Positions 51,635-60,976 of a DNA stretch of 64,000 bases are shown piece after piece; positions within the stretch are counted from its first letter, which is position 1, and the number at the start of each line of letters is the position of its first letter. Below the pieces are notes generated by a model. That model worked only from the letters and a program-made list of their open reading frames with translations. It ran no database searches and was not told where the DNA came from. Origin of the DNA: Streptomyces spinoverrucosus (GTDB taxonomy: Bacteria > Actinomycetota > Actinomycetes > Streptomycetales > Streptomycetaceae); assembly GCF_006539505.1 (NCBI RefSeq), contig NZ_BJND01000012.1, positions 248,001 to 312,000 of the forward strand, given 5' to 3'. The position numbers and the translations under genes were made by a program.

Positions 51635-52993
51635 ATGAAGATCAGCAACCGCAGCACCAGCACAGGAAGGCGCCGGACGTCGGCCGCCGTCGCACTGGGG
51701 GCCGCGCTCGCCCTGACCGCCACCGCCTGCGGCGACGACGGCAGCGGCGGGGGCGGTGAGGGGGCCGAGGGCAGCGGCACCGGGAAGATCGTCTTCTGGG
51801 ACAACAACGGCGGTGTCCGCACCGACATCTGGAAGGTGATCATCGCCGACTTCGAGAAGGCGAACCCGGACATCGAGGTCGAGTACGTCGGGATCCCCTC
51901 CACCGATGTGCAGTCGAAGTACGACACCGCCATCCAGGGCGGCGGCCTGCCCGACGTCGGCGGCGTCGGCGCGGCCATGCTCGCGGGCATCGCGGCGCAG
52001 GACGCGCTGGAGCCGCTGGAGGACCGCCTGGCCAAGTCCTCCCTCAACGGCAAGCTCAACGAGGACATGGTCGAGTCGGTCAAGGTGGCCGGCGGCTCCG
52101 ACGACAACATGTTCACGATCCCGACCTCCGCGAACAACGGCACCCTCTACTACCGCACCGACCTGTTCGAGAAGGCGGGTCTGGACGCGCCCACCACGTG
52201 GGACAGCTTCTACGAGTCCGCCGAGAAGCTGACCAACGTCAAGAAGAACGAGTTCGGTTACACCATCCGCGGCGGGGCGGGCTCCATCGCGCAGGCGCTG
52301 GACGCCATGTACGGGCAGTCCGGCATCACGTCCTTCTGGGACGCCGGCGGCGAGAAGACCACCCTCAACGACCCGAAGAACGTCGAAGCGCTGGAGAAGT
52401 ACGCCGGCCTGTACAAGAAGTACACGCCGGCCGCCGACCTCAACAACGACTTCACCAAGATGGTCTCCCAGTGGGACTCCGGCACGATCGGGATGCTGAA
52501 CCACAACCTGGGCTCCTACCAGGACCATGTGAAGGCGCTCGGCACCGACAAGTTCCGCGGCATCCCGCAGCCCACCGGTCCCGGCGGCAAGCGCGTCCAG
52601 GTCTCCAACCCCATCGACGGTCTCGGCCTGTTCAAGAGCTCCAAGAACAAGGAGGCCGCCTGGAAGTTCATCGAGTTCGCCGCCTCGCACGAGTCCAACT
52701 CCAAGTGGAACGAGTCGGCCGGCGCCATCCCGTCCAACACGGAAGCCGCCAAGGACGCCTGGATCTCCGAGGCCGAGCCGACCAAGCTCGCCGCCGAGGC
52801 GCTCAACGACGGCTCCACCACCATCGTCCAGCTGCCGTACTACCTGCCGGACTGGAACACCATTTCCAAGGCCGACAACGAGCCCGGCTTCCAGAAGGTC
52901 CTGCTCGGCGACATGAGCGCCAAGGACTTCCTGGACAACATGGCCGAGCAGCTCAACGAGGCCCAGAAGGAGTGGAACCAGCAGAAGGGCTGA
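51635..52993 (+). CDS. Carbohydrate ABC transporter solute-binding lipoprotein
   Basis: 452 residues. A lipoprotein signal has a lipobox LTATAC at about residue 32, followed by a Gly/Glu-rich linker and a family 1 binding-protein fold (GKIVFWDNNGGVRTDIWKVI onward). It lies in the same direction as the two permeases at 42.9-44.7 kb, separated from them by enzymes, and completes that importer. GAAGAAGAGAG before the ATG is the ribosome site. No ATPase gene is in the cluster. Confidence 0.92.
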   Translation: MKISNRSTSTGRRRTSAAVALGAALALTATACGDDGSGGGGEGAEGSGTGKIVFWDNNGGVRTDIWKVIIADFEKANPDIEVEYVGIPSTDVQSKYDTAIQGGGLPDVGGVGAAMLAGIAAQDALEPLEDRLAKSSLNGKLNEDMVESVKVAGGSDDNMFTIPTSANNGTLYYRTDLFEKAGLDAPTTWDSFYESAEKLTNVKKNEFGYTIRGGAGSIAQALDAMYGQSGITSFWDAGGEKTTLNDPKNVEALEKYAGLYKKYTPAADLNNDFTKMVSQWDSGTIGMLNHNLGSYQDHVKALGTDKFRGIPQPTGPGGKRVQVSNPIDGLGLFKSSKNKEAAWKFIEFAASHESNSKWNESAGAIPSNTEAAKDAWISEAEPTKLAAEALNDGSTTIVQLPYYLPDWNTISKADNEPGFQKVLLGDMSAKDFLDNMAEQLNEAQKEWNQQKG

Positions 52994-53028
52994 TGCCGGC
53001 CCGCCGATCCCCCTTCCCCCACCGGACC

Positions 53029-53068
53029 GGGCCGGCGGCGGCCACCGATCGCGTCCCGCCGCCGGCCC
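53029..53068 (+). terminator. GC-rich hairpin after the solute-binding protein gene
   Basis: GGGCCGGCGGCGG (53029-53041) and its exact complement (53056-53068) form a 13-bp stem. It may terminate, or stabilise the upstream mRNA. Confidence 0.65.
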
Positions 53069-53144
53069 CCACCCCCCCCACACCCCGAAGCAAGAGGTCG
53101 GAACGAACGAACCCGAACCACCGCTCCCCCGAAAGGTCACCTTC

Positions 53145-53957
53145 GTGTCCCTCACCCGCAGACAGGTCGCCGCTGCGGCGCTCATCGCCGCCGCCCCCGT
53201 CGCCGCCGCGTCCCCCGCGCACGCCACCGCCCCCTCCTATGGCGGCCCCCCGCGCACCCGCACCATCTACATCGCCGGCGACTCCACCGCCGCCCAGAAG
53301 TACGCCGACGCCGCCCCCGAGACCGGCTGGGGCATGGCACTGCCGTTCTTCCTCCACCACGACCTGAAGGTCGCCAACCACGCCGTGAACGGCCGTAGTT
53401 CGAAGAGCTTCGTCGACGAGGGCCGCCTCGACGCCATCTTCGCGGCCATCCGCCCCGGTGACTTCCTGCTGATCCAGTTCGGCCACAACGACGCCAAGTC
53501 CGCCGACCCGACCCGCTACACCGAGCCCTGGACGACGTACCAGGACCACCTGCGGTTGTACATCGCCGGTGCCCGCGCACGCGGCGCGCGCCCCGTGCTG
53601 GCCACGTCCGTGGAACGCCGCAGGTTCGACGCGAACGGCAACGCCCGGCCGTCCCACGGCGAGTACCCCGCGGCGATGCGGGCGCTCGCCGAGGAGGAGG
53701 GCGTGGCGCTGCTCGACATCCAGGCCCTGTCAATCGCGCTGTGGCAGGAGCTCGGCGTCGAGGAGACGAAGAAGTACTTCAACTGGACCGAGACCGAGCA
53801 GGACAACACGCACTTCAACCCGCCCGGCGCGATCGCCGTGGCGCGGCTGGTGGTGCGGGAGCTGCTGCGCACCCGGGTACTGGCGCCGCGAGACGTGCGC
53901 CGACTGGACGACGACATCCCGGAGTCCTGGATCACCTGGCCCGAGGCCACCGCCTGA
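53145..53957 (+). CDS. Secreted rhamnogalacturonan acetylesterase (CE12, SGNH hydrolase)
   Basis: 270 residues. A twin-arginine-like signal (LTRRQVAAAALIAAA, cleavage after AHA) is followed by the SGNH blocks: GDSTAAQ (Ser), NGRSSKSF (Gly/Asn), QFGHNDAK (Asn) and DNTHFNPPGA (Asp/His). The length and the THFN ending fit CE12 enzymes that remove acetyl groups from rhamnogalacturonan or pectin. GAAAGG precedes the GTG at 53145. Confidence 0.9.
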   Translation: MSLTRRQVAAAALIAAAPVAAASPAHATAPSYGGPPRTRTIYIAGDSTAAQKYADAAPETGWGMALPFFLHHDLKVANHAVNGRSSKSFVDEGRLDAIFAAIRPGDFLLIQFGHNDAKSADPTRYTEPWTTYQDHLRLYIAGARARGARPVLATSVERRRFDANGNARPSHGEYPAAMRALAEEEGVALLDIQALSIALWQELGVEETKKYFNWTETEQDNTHFNPPGAIAVARLVVRELLRTRVLAPRDVRRLDDDIPESWITWPEATA

Positions 53958-53990
53958 CCCACCCCTTCCTGTGACAAGGAGAGCCGCATC

Positions 53991-55301
53991 ATGAACGCAG
54001 ATAGATGGCATGGGCATGCCACGATGAGGACCGCCGTGCTCGTCGGGTGCACCGCCCTGGTGCTGTCCCTGACCGGCACCACCGCACAGGCGGACGGCCG
54101 CGACCTCGGCCGCGGGGTGCTCCCCGCGAACGACGGCTGGGCCTCTCAGGGCCCGGGCACCACGGGTGGGTCGGCCGCGGACGCCGAGCACGTCTACACG
54201 GTCACCACCTGGGAGGAATTCCGGGCCGCCCTCAAGGACGGCGGATCCGCGCCCAAGATCATTAAGGTCAAGGGGATGATCGACGCCGTCTCGCAGGGCT
54301 GCGAGGCGTTCGAGGCCGAGGGGTACGACTTCCAGAAGTACCTCGCCGCCTACGACCCCGCCGTCTGGGGCCACGACACCCCGGTCAGCGGGGAGCAGGA
54401 GGACCTGCGGGACGCGTCCGCCGCCAACCAGGCCAAGGGCATCAGGGCGGACATCCCCGCCAACACCACCATCGTGGGTGTGGGGAGGAACTCCGGGATC
54501 CTCGGCGGCAGCCTCCAGATCAAGGGCGTGAACAACGTCATCATCCGCAACCTCACCATCGAGGCCCCGGTCGACTGCTTCCCGCAGTGGGACCCGACCG
54601 ACGACAACAAGACCGGCGCCTGGAACTCCGAGTACGACGGCGTCGTCGTCTACGGCTCCACCCATGTGTGGATCGACCACAACACGCTCACCGACGGCCG
54701 CTACCCCGACAGCTCCCTGCCGAAGTACTTCGGCAAGGTCTACCAGCAGCACGACGGGCTGCTCGACATCGTGCGCGGCGCCAACTACGTCACCGTGTCC
54801 TGGAACTCGCTCGAGAACCACGACAAGACCATGCTGATCGGCAACAGCGACAGCGCCGCCGCGACCGACGCCGGCAAGCTCAAGGTCACCCTGCACCACA
54901 ACCGCTTCAAGGGCCTGGTGGAGCGGGCGCCACGCGTGCGGTTCGGGCAGGTCGACTCGTACAACAACCACTTCGTGGTGACCAAGGACCAGTCGTACGG
55001 CTACACCTTCGGCATCGGCATCGAGTCGCGGCTGTACGCCACGGACAACGCCTTCTCGCTGCCGAAGGGTGTCAGCGCGGCCAGGACGCTGAAGAAGTGG
55101 AAGGAGGCCCCGCTGACCGCCGAGAACAACTACGTCAACGGCAGGCTCACCGACCTGATCGCGGTGCACAACGCGGAGATCCCCGAGGAGACCCTGCAGT
55201 CCGGCGCCGGATGGACGCCGACCCTGCGCACCAGGGTCGACTCGCCCCGGGCGGTCCCGGGCATCGTCGACCAGCGGGCGGGCGCCGGAAAGCTGTGCTG
55301 A
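53991..55301 (+). CDS. Secreted pectate lyase, PL1 family
   Basis: 436 residues. A signal peptide follows an 11-residue N-terminal extension; AAGGAGA fits the ATG at 53991, and a second ATG at 54024 is possible. The PL1 core carries THVWIDHNTLTDG, QQHDGLLDIVRG, NHDKTMLIGNSDSA and ERAPRVRFGQVDSYNN. It resembles the lyase at 44.7 kb along its whole length. Confidence 0.93.
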   Translation: MNADRWHGHATMRTAVLVGCTALVLSLTGTTAQADGRDLGRGVLPANDGWASQGPGTTGGSAADAEHVYTVTTWEEFRAALKDGGSAPKIIKVKGMIDAVSQGCEAFEAEGYDFQKYLAAYDPAVWGHDTPVSGEQEDLRDASAANQAKGIRADIPANTTIVGVGRNSGILGGSLQIKGVNNVIIRNLTIEAPVDCFPQWDPTDDNKTGAWNSEYDGVVVYGSTHVWIDHNTLTDGRYPDSSLPKYFGKVYQQHDGLLDIVRGANYVTVSWNSLENHDKTMLIGNSDSAAATDAGKLKVTLHHNRFKGLVERAPRVRFGQVDSYNNHFVVTKDQSYGYTFGIGIESRLYATDNAFSLPKGVSAARTLKKWKEAPLTAENNYVNGRLTDLIAVHNAEIPEETLQSGAGWTPTLRTRVDSPRAVPGIVDQRAGAGKLC

Positions 55302-55321
55302 CGCGCCCCTGAAAAGCGGCC

Positions 55322-55351
55322 GGGGCGCACCCCCCCGGTGGGTGTGCGCCC
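55322..55351 (+). terminator. Hairpin between pectate lyase and methylesterase genes
   Basis: GGGCGCAC (55323-55330) and GTGCGCCC (55344-55351) form a perfect 8-bp stem around a C-rich loop in the 127-bp gap. Confidence 0.5.
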
Positions 55352-55428
55352 GCTCGGGAGCCACACCCCCCACGGCGAGGTAGCCCCCGACCCACCCTGC
55401 ACGAACCGCACATCGAAGGAGCACTCCC

Positions 55429-56553
55429 ATGCCCTCGCCCCACCTCCCGCTGTCCCGAAGGGGCTTCCTGATGGCGAGCGCCACAGCGGGCGCCGCGCTC
55501 GGCCTCGCGGCGGTCCCCGCACGGGCCGCCGCCCGGCAGGGCCCGTTCGGCCGGTACGGTTCACCGGCCGCGCGCCCGACCCCGACCACCCTGTATGTCG
55601 ACCCGCACGGCCGCGGCGACTTCACCTCCGTCCAGGCCGCCGTGACCGCCGCGACCGGCAGCGGCTGGACCCTGGTCATCGCGCCGGGCGTCTACCGCGA
55701 GACCGTCCTGGCCGACACCCGCCGCACCGAGATGACCTGGATCGGCGCCGGTGACGGCCCGCGTGACGTCGTCATCGTCTACGACAACGCGGCCGGCACG
55801 CCCAAGCCCGACGGTTCGGGGACCTACGGCACCACCGGCTCGGCCACCACCACCGTCCGGGGCGACGGCTTCACCGCCCACCGGATCACCTTCGCCAACG
55901 ATTTCTTGCGCGCCGACCACCCCGGCATCACCGGCACCCAGGCCGTCGCCATCAAGGTGCAGGGCGACCGCTCGGCCTTCCACCACTGCCGTTTCCTCGG
56001 CCACCAGGACACCCTGTACGCCGACTCCAACGCGGCGAGCGTCTTCGCCCGCCAGTTCTTCTCGCACTGCTATGTCGAGGGCGACGTCGACTTCGTCTTC
56101 GGCCGGGCCACGGCCGTCTTCGAGCACTGCCACTTCCGCACCCTGAACCGCACCGACCTGTCCGGCGCCCCGTACGGCTTCGTCTTCGCCCCCTCCACGG
56201 AGGCCGCCAACCCGCACGGCTACCTCGTGACGCGCGGCCGCGTCAGCAGCGAGGCCCCGGACGGCTACTACAAGCTGGCCCGCCCGTGGGTGCCCAGCTC
56301 CAGCACCACCGCCCGTCCGATGCTCACGGTGCGCGACACCTGGCTGGGCCCGGGCATCGACGCGGTCGCGCCCTATGCCAACATGCGGGACGCCCACCCC
56401 TGGCAGGACCAGCGCTTCGCCGAGTACCGCAACACCGGACCCGGCGCCGTCGTCACGGTCCCCGAGAACCGGCCCCAGCTCGCCGACGAGCAGGCCGAGT
56501 CCGCGAACCGTGCGACCTGGCTCGGCGACTGGCGGCCTCCGGAGGCGTGCTGA
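55429..56553 (+). CDS. Secreted pectin methylesterase (CE8)
   Basis: 374 residues. A signal of twin-arginine type (LPLSRRGFLMASATAGAALG, cleavage near ARAAA) precedes a CE8 beta-helix. Catalytic regions are TQAVAIKVQGD, LGHQDTLYADS, EGDVDFVFGRA and LARPWVPS. It frees methanol from pectin so that pectate lyases can act. The ATG follows GAAGGAG. It is the last intact gene in the rightward series. Confidence 0.93.
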   Translation: MPSPHLPLSRRGFLMASATAGAALGLAAVPARAAARQGPFGRYGSPAARPTPTTLYVDPHGRGDFTSVQAAVTAATGSGWTLVIAPGVYRETVLADTRRTEMTWIGAGDGPRDVVIVYDNAAGTPKPDGSGTYGTTGSATTTVRGDGFTAHRITFANDFLRADHPGITGTQAVAIKVQGDRSAFHHCRFLGHQDTLYADSNAASVFARQFFSHCYVEGDVDFVFGRATAVFEHCHFRTLNRTDLSGAPYGFVFAPSTEAANPHGYLVTRGRVSSEAPDGYYKLARPWVPSSSTTARPMLTVRDTWLGPGIDAVAPYANMRDAHPWQDQRFAEYRNTGPGAVVTVPENRPQLADEQAESANRATWLGDWRPPEAC

Positions 56554-56617
56554 GACGCGCCGGGGCGGCCGGCGAGCCCACCGCGCCCCCGCGCGTCCGC
56601 TTCGGGCAGGTGCCCGC

Positions 56618-56779
56618 CTGAACGAGATCGTCGGCGGCCTCGGCCTCGGCCTCACGAACGACGTCGGCCGGGACCCCGCCGAGGAGCGGTTGCGGCTGAA
56701 GACGTGGCCCGAGCTGGGCCACGTCTTCACGGACCGGATGCAGGACGACGTCTTCGCGTGGCTCGACGCCGTCCTGTGA
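56618..56779 (+). pseudogene. C-terminal remnant of an alpha/beta-hydrolase-like esterase
   Basis: 53 codons ending in WPELGHVFTDRMQDDVFAWLDAVL, which resembles the last helix and catalytic histidine (GHxFT..MQ) of dienelactone hydrolase or acetylxylan esterase enzymes. There is no start codon or fold upstream. It lies between the methylesterase stop and the convergent GH43 gene, whose stop is four bases away. Just upstream, in another frame, is PRVRFGQV, reminiscent of a PL1 lyase. Decay of an additional esterase gene is likely. Confidence 0.5.
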
Positions 56780-56782
56780 CTG

Positions 56783-58978
56783 CTACCGGCGTACGGGCCT
56801 GATCGACTCCAGCGTCGGCACCACCGGCAGAATCGTCCCGTCGGCCGCGAACTCCATGCGGTCGATGGTGGTCTCGCGGTGTGTGCCGTCGCCGCCCGGC
56901 CGGCCGGGGCCGTTCAGGCCGAAGCGGTGGTAGACGATGTACCAGTCGTCGGTGCCGGGCGTGTTCACCACGGAGTGGTGGCCGGTGCCGAGGATGCCGT
57001 ACTCGGGCCGCTTCTCCAGGATCGTGCCGCGCTTGGTCCACGGGCCGAGCGGGGACGGGCCGGTCGCGTAGGCCACGTGGTAGTTCTCGCTGCGGGTGTC
57101 GTCCTCGGACCACATGTAGTAGTAGGTCCCCTGTCGTTTCACGACGAAGGCGCCCTCACGGAAGTTCGCCGGGGTGATGTCCTGCACCTCGGCCGGGTCG
57201 TACGACACCATGTCGTCGTTCAGCGGCACGACGTAGCCGCGGCCGTTGCCCCAGTAGAGATACGACGTGCCGTCGTCGTCGGTGAAGACCGACGGGTCGA
57301 TCATCTGGCCGCTCAACTGGCCCTTGGGCACGAGGGGTTTGCCGAGGGCGTCCTTGAAGGGACCGGCGGGCGAGTCGGCGACCGCGACTCCGATCTGCTG
57401 TTCGGCGCAGAAGTAGAAGTAGTACTTGCCGTCTCGTTCCGCGATCGCGGGCGCCCACGCGTTCCTGTCGGCCCAGGAGACGTCCGGTCCCAGGTCGAGG
57501 ATGACGCCGTGGTCCTTCCAGTGGACCAGGTCCCGGGAGGAGAAGGCCTTGAACTGCGTGCCGCTCCAGCCGGGGAAGCCGTCCGTGGTCGGGTAGATCC
57601 AGTAACGGCCGTTCATGTACTTGACGTCGGGGTCGGCGTACAGGCCGGGCAGGAGCGGGCTGCGGGTGCGGACCGCCTCGACCGTCCAGGTGCGCTTCGT
57701 GCCGTCGGCGGCCGTCACCGTGTACGTCTGCGGCTTGCGGAAGTCACGCCGGGTGCCCGAACGGGGGCTGATCGTGGCGCCCTCACCGACCGACAGCTTC
57801 GGGGCGAGGCGCCGCAGGTCCGCGTCGGGCTGCATCGGCAGCACGACCTTCGACGCCGACTCGGTGACGATCGCGTACCCCTTCTGGTCCTTCGCCGTCG
57901 CGTCCACGACCGACGCCGGGCTCACCGGGTACGCGGCGAGCAGCCGGTCGTACTCCTGCTGCGTCACCGGGATGACCGTGCCGTGCCGGGGGCTGGCGGG
58001 CAGCTGGTAGTTCGTCGACGGTGTCCAGCGGCCCGAGTCGAGGTCGGTGGTCTCGAACGGGAGATAGCCGCGGCCGCCGTACTCGTCGATGAACAGGTAC
58101 CACTTCTCCTCGGTGTTGGACTTGAAGACCGTCGGTCCCTCGCCGCGGTCCATCGCGCCCTTGCCGATGCAGTCGGAGACGAAGTCGTACGAGGTCGAGG
58201 TGAGGGTGCGCGACTTCTCGCCCGTGATGAACTTCGAGCAGGGGCTGGAGGAGCTCGGGTCCCGCTCGTCCTTGGTGTAGCGGTAGTACGTGCCCTTGTG
58301 CTCGACGACGGTCGAGTCGATCACCGAGTAACCGGGGTCGTTCCAGACCTTCGGCTCGCTGAAGGTGCGGAAGTCCTTCGTCGTCGCGTACAGCATCTTG
58401 TTGTACGTCGATCCCGTGTGGTCGGGGTCGTCGGCGGCGTACAGCTTCGACGCCCAGAAGACGACGTACGCACCGAGCGAGTCGTCCCAGTAGGCCTCCG
58501 GCGCCCAGGTGTTGCCCGCGTTATCGGGGGACACCTTCACCAGGCGCTGGTCGGTCCAGTGGACCAGGTCGGTGGACTCCCACACCATGATGGACTTGCT
58601 GCCGTGCCGCTGGACCTGGTCCCAGCTGCCGCTGGAGTTGCGGTACATGCGCAGGTCGGTCGCGATCATGTAGAACTTGTCGCCCTCGGGGGAGCGGATC
58701 ACGAACGGGTCGCGCAGGCCCTTCTCCCCGATGGTGGAGGTGAGCACCGGCTTGCCGGCGTTCAGCTCCCGCCAGTGCAGCGCATCGTTGCCGCGGCTGA
58801 GGGCGTAACGGATCTGCTCGCCGTCGGCGGTGCCCTCGCCGGTGAAGTAGGCGAAGAGATAACCGGCGTACTTGGGCTGTTTCACGGGTGGGGCTCCGGA
58901 GAGGGCGGTGCCGGGCGGCGCGGTGAGCAGGGCGACGAGCAGGGCCAGGAAGGGAAGCAGGAGCGTGCGGGCGCGCAT
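56783..58978 (-). CDS. Secreted two-domain GH43 arabinanase/arabinofuranosidase-like enzyme
   Basis: 731 residues. A Sec signal (cleavage near GTALS, about 27) is followed by two GH43-type propellers: residues about 35-340 (YAGYLFAYFTGEG, TWAPEAYWDDSLGAYVVFWAS) and about 430-731 (GLYADPDVKYMNGRYWIYPTTDG, SGQMIDPSVFTDDDG, FREGAFVVKRQGTYYY). The second has all three expected acids; the first matches the GH43-like domain often paired with it. Its substrate is probably arabinan or arabinoxylan. The ATG at 58976-58978 is chosen for the signal peptide. Confidence 0.88.
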   Translation of the reverse strand: MRARTLLLPFLALLVALLTAPPGTALSGAPPVKQPKYAGYLFAYFTGEGTADGEQIRYALSRGNDALHWRELNAGKPVLTSTIGEKGLRDPFVIRSPEGDKFYMIATDLRMYRNSSGSWDQVQRHGSKSIMVWESTDLVHWTDQRLVKVSPDNAGNTWAPEAYWDDSLGAYVVFWASKLYAADDPDHTGSTYNKMLYATTKDFRTFSEPKVWNDPGYSVIDSTVVEHKGTYYRYTKDERDPSSSSPCSKFITGEKSRTLTSTSYDFVSDCIGKGAMDRGEGPTVFKSNTEEKWYLFIDEYGGRGYLPFETTDLDSGRWTPSTNYQLPASPRHGTVIPVTQQEYDRLLAAYPVSPASVVDATAKDQKGYAIVTESASKVVLPMQPDADLRRLAPKLSVGEGATISPRSGTRRDFRKPQTYTVTAADGTKRTWTVEAVRTRSPLLPGLYADPDVKYMNGRYWIYPTTDGFPGWSGTQFKAFSSRDLVHWKDHGVILDLGPDVSWADRNAWAPAIAERDGKYYFYFCAEQQIGVAVADSPAGPFKDALGKPLVPKGQLSGQMIDPSVFTDDDGTSYLYWGNGRGYVVPLNDDMVSYDPAEVQDITPANFREGAFVVKRQGTYYYMWSEDDTRSENYHVAYATGPSPLGPWTKRGTILEKRPEYGILGTGHHSVVNTPGTDDWYIVYHRFGLNGPGRPGGDGTHRETTIDRMEFAADGTILPVVPTLESIRPVRR

Positions 58979-59082
58979 GACACATCCTGTGGGAGTCTGG
59001 GGGATTCTGTTGGGCTGGCGGTGCCTTCGGAGTGTCACCGGCGGGGAACGGGGCGTCAATCGGTGGGGAAGGGACAGGAGGG

Positions 59083-59099
59083 GACCGAAACTTTCGGTC
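59083..59099 (-). promoter_or_regulatory. Palindromic operator upstream of the secreted GH43 gene
   Basis: GACCGAAACTTTCGGTC has 8-bp arms around one base, 105 bp upstream of the ATG. Its CGAAACTTTCG core is the sequence I recall from actinomycete xylanase promoters. On the minus strand a TTGGAC lies 18 bp before the GAAAGT within it. Confidence 0.5.
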
Positions 59100-59170
59100 G
59101 CTGTCCAGTCGCTGTCCAAAGGGGAACGGCGAACGCCCCCGCCAGTCGTCACCGGCGGGGGCGTCGAGCC

Positions 59171-60004
59171 TCACTTGTAGGTGAGGTCGGAGGCCGTGTA
59201 GCGGCAGTGCGCGCCGTCCGGGCCCGTGCCGAGCGCCTTGGGTTCGGCGCCGGTGTTGTTGCCCTGGAAACGCGTACACGGCTTGATCTTCTTGCCGCTG
59301 TCGCCGTGGATCCGCACCTTGCGCAGGGCGGCCGTGTCGCCGAGGTTGGCGTTGATCCCGACGATCGACGTGCCCGGGGCGGTGACATCGACGTCGTTGA
59401 TGATCACCGAGCGGTTCTTGTACTGCGTGGAGCAGTTGCCGCAGGTGCGCACCAGCTTGCCGAAGCCCGACACCTGGAACTTGGTCACGACGAGCTTGCC
59501 CGCGCCGTTGAACTGGAAGACCTTGTCGTCGGCCTTCTTCGCGCCGCCGCCGTACACCTTGTACACGGCCGACGCCGACTTGCCCTTGAAGGTGGCCGCG
59601 TCCTCGCCGACGTCCTCCCACCACACGTTCTGCAGCGTGCAGCTGCCCATGCAGTGGATGCCATCGGCGGCCGGGGAGCCCAGGATCACGTTCTTCAGGA
59701 CCGCGCCGTCCTTGAGCTTGAAGATCGGGTCCTGGCCCTCCTCCTGGCCGGACCCGCCCAGCGCGCCACTGCCGTGGAAACGCTTGTACCCTCCGTCGTA
59801 CGTGCCCGAGACGGAAATGGTGCTGCTCACCGCCTTGGTGCCCTTGGCGGTCGGCCAGGCGGACGCAGCGCCGGCGGTGGACAGCAGCGACGTGGTCGCG
59901 AACGCCGCGCCGGTGACAGCGAGCGCGGCCACTCCGCCGATCACGGCCCGCCGCCGGGTGACGCGGCGCCGGTGCCGAACGCGCTGTTGTGCTGGTGCAG
60001 TCAT
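59171..60004 (-). CDS. Secreted pectate lyase, PL3 family
   Basis: 277 residues. A long signal with an Arg-rich start (RRVTRRRAVIGGVAALAVTG) has its cleavage site near AGAASA. The mature domain of about 220 residues has PL3 signatures: GSGQEEGQDPIFKLKDGAVLKNVILG, DGIHCMGSCTLQNVWWEDVGEDAATFKG and VRTCGNCSTQ. These short calcium-dependent lyases favour low-methyl pectin. GAGGAAG fits the ATG at 60002-60004. It is separated by 192 bp from the GH43 gene on the same strand. Confidence 0.92.
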   Translation of the reverse strand: MTAPAQQRVRHRRRVTRRRAVIGGVAALAVTGAAFATTSLLSTAGAASAWPTAKGTKAVSSTISVSGTYDGGYKRFHGSGALGGSGQEEGQDPIFKLKDGAVLKNVILGSPAADGIHCMGSCTLQNVWWEDVGEDAATFKGKSASAVYKVYGGGAKKADDKVFQFNGAGKLVVTKFQVSGFGKLVRTCGNCSTQYKNRSVIINDVDVTAPGTSIVGINANLGDTAALRKVRIHGDSGKKIKPCTRFQGNNTGAEPKALGTGPDGAHCRYTASDLTYK

Positions 60005-60109
60005 GTACCGCTTCCTCAACTGGGTGGTGACTCTTGCGCCTTGTGGTCGCCACCGGTGGAGAAAGGGTTGCCGCGTCTTCGAGACTTTTTCACGAGTGGG
60101 CGCCGGGCT

Positions 60110-60976
60110 TCACGAATCGTCCTCGGACGAGTCGTCGTCCTGGGCCGCGAAGTCGCCCGCCACGGACAGCTCCCGGCCGCCCGCCGTCGCCGTCGCCGTG
60201 TAGCGGTCGTCCCCGGCGTCCCGGCCGCCGCGCTCGTGGTCGTACTGTCCCGCGAACACCCACTCGCCCGCCGGGACCGTACGGCCCTCCTTGAGCACCC
60301 AGGTGTAGACGAGGAAGCCGTCCTGCTCGCCGACCGTCAGGTCGAAGTCCTGCTCCGGCAACGACCGCCAGGCGCCCGTCGAGGACACCCCGCCGGTCTG
60401 GGCGATCCGCAACTGCACGGTGAGCCGCGTCAGTTGCTCGCGGGCCTTGACGGTGACGTTGCTCTGCGCCCAGAAGTCGTTGCTGTGCGGGTCCACCGAG
60501 CCGTCCGACCACAGCGGGCCGTCCTCGACACCGGCGGCCGACGGCTGTGTCGTGGGCGGGGCGGGGGCGGACGGTGTACCGGTCTCCTCCTCCCGGGACT
60601 CCCCGGACTCCGGGGAGGTCCTCGGCGTCGGGTCCACCGGGAGGGCGGGCGGCCGGCTCGTCGCGTCCGGCGACGGGGTGGGCGTCGCGGTGACCGCGAC
60701 CTTGCCCTGCGGGGCGGCGGGTTCGTCCTTCACGGCGGAGGCGACCGCGTAGCCGCCGACCGCCAGCACACCCGCGACCGCGGCCGTCGCGCCGGTCACC
60801 CGCAGCCAGGCGAACGCCGACGGCAGCGTCGCCCGGTGGCCACCGGCGCGGGGGGCCTCCTCGGTCATCCCGCGTTCGATCCGGGCCAGGATGCGCGCGC
60901 GGTCGGGCTGGTGCGCCCCGGCCGCCTCGTGCAGCCGGGCGCGCAGCTCGTCGTGCACGTCCCGCTGCATCGTCAT
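60110..60976 (-). CDS. Membrane-anchored partner of the SigE-type sigma factor (probable anti-sigma-like)
   Basis: 288 residues. A cytoplasmic N-terminus of about 55 residues (MQRDVHDELRARLHEAAGAHQPDRARILARIERGM) leads to one transmembrane helix (about 58-80), a Pro/Ser/Thr linker and an extracellular domain of about 135 residues. Its start overlaps the sigma factor stop. The topology and coupling fit an anti-sigma or sigma-linked sensor, but no zinc anti-sigma HxxxCxxC motif is present. Confidence 0.75.
   Translation of the reverse strand: MTMQRDVHDELRARLHEAAGAHQPDRARILARIERGMTEEAPRAGGHRATLPSAFAWLRVTGATAAVAGVLAVGGYAVASAVKDEPAAPQGKVAVTATPTPSPDATSRPPALPVDPTPRTSPESGESREEETGTPSAPAPPTTQPSAAGVEDGPLWSDGSVDPHSNDFWAQSNVTVKAREQLTRLTVQLRIAQTGGVSSTGAWRSLPEQDFDLTVGEQDGFLVYTWVLKEGRTVPAGEWVFAGQYDHERGGRDAGDDRYTATATAGGRELSVAGDFAAQDDDSSEDDS

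Noticed and set aside
47282..53227. A giant leftward open frame of nearly 2,000 codons
   Set aside because: It is antisense shadow of seven well-supported genes and arises from high GC content; its product has no recognisable domain.
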